Part shown: piece by piece, positions 62,463-64,000 of the stretch
Position numbering within the stretch: position 1 is the first letter of the stretch
Layout: each line of letters starts with the position of its first letter
Assembly (NCBI RefSeq): GCF_016921195.1
Contig: NZ_JAFGYF010000005.1
Location: forward strand, 186,001 to 250,000
Direction of reading: 5' to 3'
DNA length: 64,000 nucleotides
From: Cellulosimicrobium cellulans
Lineage (GTDB): Bacteria > Actinomycetota > Actinomycetes > Actinomycetales > Cellulomonadaceae
Notes under the pieces: generated by a model
The model's database searches: none
What the model was told of the DNA's origin: nothing
What the model saw: only the letters and a program-made list of their open reading frames with translations
Made by a program: the position numbers and the translations under genes

Positions 62463-63686
62463 GTGCTGCAACGAATCATCGCCGCCCTCCTGCTCGTGGG
62501 AGGGCTGGTCGCCGTCGGCCTCGGCGTCGCGTCCGCCACGGTGTGGCGGGACAGCGACACGGTCGTGGCGACCACGGCGTACACGGGGGACGGCACGATG
62601 CTCGTCACCGAGCCCGGGGTCCTGGACCTCGTGGCCGAGGACGTGACGATCCGTGCCACGGCACCGGGCGAGCAGCAGGTCACCCTGGCGATCGGGCGCG
62701 AGGTCGACGTGACCGGCTGGGTCGGGGAGGACGCCCACGGCGTGGTCACCGGGCTCAGCGACTGGGACGCGCTCGCGACCCGTGCGGCCGAGCCGACCGC
62801 CGCGGAGGAGCCCGCCGAGGGAGAGAGCCCCGCCGAGGAGGAGTCACCGACCGACGAGGCTCCCGCCGACGGCGAGACGCCCGCCGACGGTGAGGCCGCC
62901 GAGGGGGAGACCCCTGCGGACGGCGAGACCCCGGCCGAGGGCGAGACCCCGGCCGAGACGGCGGTCGTCGGCGTGGACCCCGCCGGGTCGGACATGTGGT
63001 TCGAGGAGTCGACGGGCGCCGGCTCGGCGAGCCTGCGCTGGTCCGACCAGCCCGGTCGCTGGCAGCTTCTGGTGGCCGGCGTGGGTGAGGATGCCGTCGC
63101 CCCGACGCTCGAGCTCTCCTGGCCGCGCCAGGTCGAGACGCCCTACCTGTGGCCGGGCGTCATCGGCGGTGCGGTCCTCATCCTCCTGGGACTCGGGATC
63201 GGCGCGGCGAGCCTGCGACCCAAGCGCCGCGGCCCGTCGGGGCGCGGCGCCGCGACGTCGGCCACCCCCGCGGTCGCCCCGGCCGCGGCCGCGCCCGGAT
63301 CGTCGTCGGGCGAGCGGGACGCGGAGACGTCCGACGGCGAGGTGCCGACCGACACCGCGCAGGTGCGCATGCTCACGCGCCGCGAGCTCCGCGAGCGCGA
63401 GGAGGCCGAGCGGCTCGCCCAGCAGCAGGCACGCGCCCAGAAGCCGCGGCGTGCGTGGCTCACCGGCCAGATCCCCATCGTCGCGCGGGGCGAGCGGCGA
63501 CCCAAGACCGCGACACAGCCGACCGTCGAAGCGGCCGACGGGCACCCCACCACCCAGGACAGCGCCTCCACGCGGGCAGACGCCTGGCGCCGGGCGTGGG
63601 GCTTCACCCCAGGCGGTAGCGCGGGGAACGGCGAGACCGCCGACCCGCAGCCCGACACGGACGAGACGAAGGACAGCACCCGATGA
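62463..63686 (+). CDS. Unknown membrane protein with acidic repeat region
   Basis: 407 residues. One N-terminal helix (IIAALLLVGGLVAVGLGVA), an external domain containing a Glu/Pro/Thr-rich repeat (~108-165; units of EGETPADGETPA type), a second helix (~225-245; LWPGVIGGAVLILLGLGIGAA) and a basic cytosolic tail. GTG 62463 follows GAAGGGAAG. Coupled to the following lipoprotein gene (ATGA). Not recognised; surface or wall role is a guess. Confidence 0.8.
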   Translation: MLQRIIAALLLVGGLVAVGLGVASATVWRDSDTVVATTAYTGDGTMLVTEPGVLDLVAEDVTIRATAPGEQQVTLAIGREVDVTGWVGEDAHGVVTGLSDWDALATRAAEPTAAEEPAEGESPAEEESPTDEAPADGETPADGEAAEGETPADGETPAEGETPAETAVVGVDPAGSDMWFEESTGAGSASLRWSDQPGRWQLLVAGVGEDAVAPTLELSWPRQVETPYLWPGVIGGAVLILLGLGIGAASLRPKRRGPSGRGAATSATPAVAPAAAAPGSSSGERDAETSDGEVPTDTAQVRMLTRRELREREEAERLAQQQARAQKPRRAWLTGQIPIVARGERRPKTATQPTVEAADGHPTTQDSASTRADAWRRAWGFTPGGSAGNGETADPQPDTDETKDSTR

Positions 63687-64000
63687 TCAGCACCACCCGC
63701 GACGCGGCACGCCCTCGCGGCGCGCGCCGTCACCTCGCCGGAGTGGCCGGCGGTCTGGTCGGCGCGCTCCTGCTCGCCGCCTGCTCGGCCCCGCTGCCGA
63801 CGCCGCAGCCCGACCCGACCCAGGACCCGCCCCCGCCCGTCCTCTCCGAGGCGCAGGAGACGGTGGTGCTGGACGCGGTCGCGTCGGCGCTCGCCGCGGC
63901 GAGCGAGGCGAACGACCCGAAGCAGCTCGAGGGCCGCGTCACCGGCCCGGCGCTCGCCATCCGCACGAGTCAGCTCGCCGTCGCGGCGGCGCGCGGCAAC
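63683..64000 (+). CDS. Lipoprotein, 5' part (runs off the window)
   Basis: First 106 residues. Basic N terminus, hydrophobic segment and lipobox LLAACS (Cys ~33), then a Pro/Asp-rich linker and the start of a helical domain (VLSEAQETVVLDAVASALAAA). Overlaps the previous stop by four bases, so the membrane protein and lipoprotein are co-expressed. Function unknown; right end missing. Confidence 0.8.
   Translation, partial: MISTTRDAARPRGARRHLAGVAGGLVGALLLAACSAPLPTPQPDPTQDPPPPVLSEAQETVVLDAVASALAAASEANDPKQLEGRVTGPALAIRTSQLAVAAARGN

Overview
The window is about 64 kb of very GC-rich, gene-dense DNA with many GTG starts, frequent 1-4 base gene overlaps and long GC-rich terminator hairpins. The gene set (fused 2-oxoglutarate enzyme Kgd, NucS, DUF2550 beside atpC, class Ib NrdHIEF, a Scy/FilP-like coiled-coil protein, ABC sugar importers lacking their own ATPase) points to a high-GC actinobacterium. 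The glycoside hydrolase content suggests a Cellulosimicrobium/Cellulomonas-like genus (order Micrococcales); that genus-level guess is inference. No insertion sequence, prophage, CRISPR array or clear horizontal island is visible. This is chromosomal core with a few accessory loci.

Layout. 1-3.9 kb: end of an unknown gene, a DUF4097 protein, a degenerate SGNH-hydrolase-like protein, an aldose 1-epimerase and an aldo/keto reductase. 4-10.2 kb (minus strand): kgd and an OmpR-type two-component system. 10.3-15.1 kb: two CNNM/CorC-type membrane proteins, an M15 peptidase, a small unknown protein, a CYTH protein and tRNA-Arg(CCG). 15.3-21.9 kb: argS-lysA and hom-thrC-thrB. 22-27.6 kb: rho, rpmE, prfA, prmC and a Sua5-type gene. 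27.6-36.8 kb: a wecA-like gene, an AtpI-like protein and the ATP synthase operon atpBEFHAGDC. 36.8-38 kb: DUF2550 and nucS. 38.1-40.4 kb: a TetR regulator with its probable operator, a YndJ-like membrane protein and a DUF1990 protein. 40.5-41.8 kb: nagA. 42-50.5 kb: a LacI-regulated sugar locus (LacI, CUT1 binding protein, two permeases, GH31 alpha-xylosidase, GH1 beta-glucosidase). 51-55.2 kb: nrdHIEF behind two NrdR boxes. 55.3-64 kb: a fructosamine-kinase-like protein, a phosphoribosyltransferase, an FKBP lipoprotein, small unknown proteins, two alpha/beta hydrolases, the DivIVA-domain coiled-coil protein and the start of a membrane-protein/lipoprotein pair.

How the parts work together. 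The translation and amino-acid genes are arranged as tight operons; argS is divergent from its cognate tRNA-Arg(CCG), and lysA follows argS. The most distinctive region is 41.7-50.5 kb. The gene set fits import and stepwise exo-cleavage of xylose-decorated glucan oligosaccharides (xyloglucan fragments): GH31 would remove the non-reducing-end alpha-xylose and GH1 the exposed beta-glucose. LacI-type operators sharing the core GAAGCGCT lie at both ends of the locus, one inside a 42-bp near-perfect palindrome directly after the -10 of the GH1 gene. Strong intercistronic hairpins probably grade expression along the operon. The nrd operon has two NrdR boxes 32 bp apart, the second overlapping the likely -10, plus an upstream repeat-rich region with DnaA-box-like words. 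Many single-gene units show a TANNNT-like hexamer 6-8 nt before the start codon, which suggests frequent leaderless mRNAs.
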